From: Sulfurovum xiamenensis
Lineage (GTDB): Bacteria; Campylobacterota; Campylobacteria; Campylobacterales; Sulfurovaceae
Length of the DNA stretch: 64,000 nucleotides
NCBI RefSeq assembly: GCF_030347995.1
Contig: NZ_JAQIBC010000003.1
Location: 1-64,000 of the forward strand
Direction of reading: 5' to 3'
Every line of letters begins with the position of its first letter. Within the stretch, counting starts at the first letter, position 1. Of this stretch, positions 63,600 through 64,000 are shown piece after piece. The notes under the pieces were generated by a model that made no database searches, was not told the DNA's origin, and saw only the letters and a program-made list of their open reading frames with translations. The translations under genes and the position numbers were made by a program.

Positions 63600-63700
63600 C
63601 TCATTAATCTTAGGTCAAAGATAAGAGGGGCGAAAGCTTAATTAATATATTCGAAAGAATATATGGTCCTTTAGGGGAACCCTTTTAGAGGTCGGAAGGA
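63600..63700 (+). promoter_or_regulatory. Probable L10 ribosomal protein leader
   Basis: The leader before rplJ contains a perfect ATATATTC-GAAA-GAATATAT hairpin (63645-63664, GAAA tetraloop) and AGGTC segments at both ends, compatible with the L10(L12)4-binding autoregulatory leader common in this position. I have not matched it to a covariance model. Confidence 0.5.
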
Positions 63701-63707
63701 GAATTAT

Positions 63708-64000
63708 ATGACTAGAACTAGAAAAGAAGAACTAGTTGCAGAAATGACAGCAGAGTTTAAAGACGCTGGTGCCATTATCGTTTGTGATTACAAAGGTATG
63801 ACTGTTGAGAATCTTGAAGTTGTAAGAAATCTTGCAAAAGATGAAGAGATCAAAGTCCAAGTTGTAAAAAACAAACTAGCACGTATCGCATTAAAAAATG
63901 CTGGGTGTGAAGATGTTGAGTTTACAGAAACAAACCTTGTAATCTGGGGTGATGCACAAGTTACACCTTGTAAAATCGCTGACAAAGCAGCTACTGATTT
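63708..64000 (+). CDS. rplJ: 50S ribosomal protein L10, 5' part
   Basis: The first ~97 codons are present; the gene runs past the window end. MTRTRKEELVAEMTAEFKD, AIIVCDYKGMTV and VQVVKNKLARIAL follow the L10 pattern. GGAAGGAG precedes the ATG. rplL should follow outside the window. Confidence 0.95.
   Translation, partial: MTRTRKEELVAEMTAEFKDAGAIIVCDYKGMTVENLEVVRNLAKDEEIKVQVVKNKLARIALKNAGCEDVEFTETNLVIWGDAQVTPCKIADKAATD

Overview
The window looks like chromosomal DNA of a sulfur-oxidising Campylobacterota (epsilonproteobacterium), most like Sulfurovum or a close relative. The pointers are a soxCDYZ cluster, futalosine-route menaquinone genes (mqnA, mqnD), a bacterial pglB oligosaccharyltransferase, a short MurB, an HP0495-like DUF493 protein and the gene order tuf-rpmG-trnW-secE-nusG-rplKAJ. 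The genus is an inference from gene content; no 16S rRNA gene is present.

Layout. 1-625: a non-coding stretch that appears to hold two tandem copies of a small RNA cassette (promoter, structured core, poly-T end), followed by a DUF3373-type porin (626-2152). 2.3-8.7 kb: a DUF302 protein, a MOSC protein, a divergent SoxY-like gene, then soxC-soxD-soxY-soxZ, the periplasmic thiosulfate/sulfane oxidation module. 9-15.3 kb: housekeeping genes (prfA, rpsT, glmM, lspA, suhB, pqiA-like, DUF493, moaC). 15.4-19 kb: a recombinase-fold regulator-like protein, ccoG, a small membrane protein and an SQR-like flavoprotein. 19-24.9 kb: tpx, two L,D-transpeptidase lipoproteins around a coiled-coil gene, a DUF1566 protein, murB, mqnD and recA. 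25-35 kb: eno, a FtsB/DivIC-like gene, a TolA-like protein, a CPA2 antiporter, bioB, topA, asnB, dcd and a SurA-like chaperone.

35.1-50.3 kb is a surface or protein glycan locus. rfbF, rfbG, an RfbS/RfbJ-like reductase, rfbH and rfbE give a complete predicted route to a CDP-3,6-dideoxyhexose (CDP-paratose to CDP-tyvelose). A decayed chimeric gene scar, six glycan-assembly genes and a flippase follow, visibly more AT-rich than the flanks. The locus ends with pglB and a convergent WecA-type initiating transferase. A 5'-truncated comEA-like fragment lies just beyond.

50.7-64 kb: gltX, mqnA, moaD-moaE-moeA (molybdopterin, the cofactor of SoxC), a self-cleaving S24 (LexA/CI-type) repressor with a divergent micro-ORF, a DksA/TraR-like protein, DUF309, a SagB-type double nitroreductase, a SUI1/YciH protein, a 32-residue membrane ORF, yaaA, four tRNAs, tuf, rpmG, tRNA-Trp, secE, nusG, rplK, rplA and the start of rplJ.

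Most interesting points: (1) the tandem small RNA cassettes, whose stems covary and whose core is complementary to the ribosome binding site of the adjacent porin; (2) a near-identical palindrome, ATGTCAAnTTGwCAT, in front of both recA and the S24 repressor, suggesting a LexA-like damage regulon; (3) the link of a tyvelose pathway to pglB; (4) a SoxY paralogue with an altered carrier tail; (5) a recombination scar joining a glycosyltransferase start to an rfbH end.
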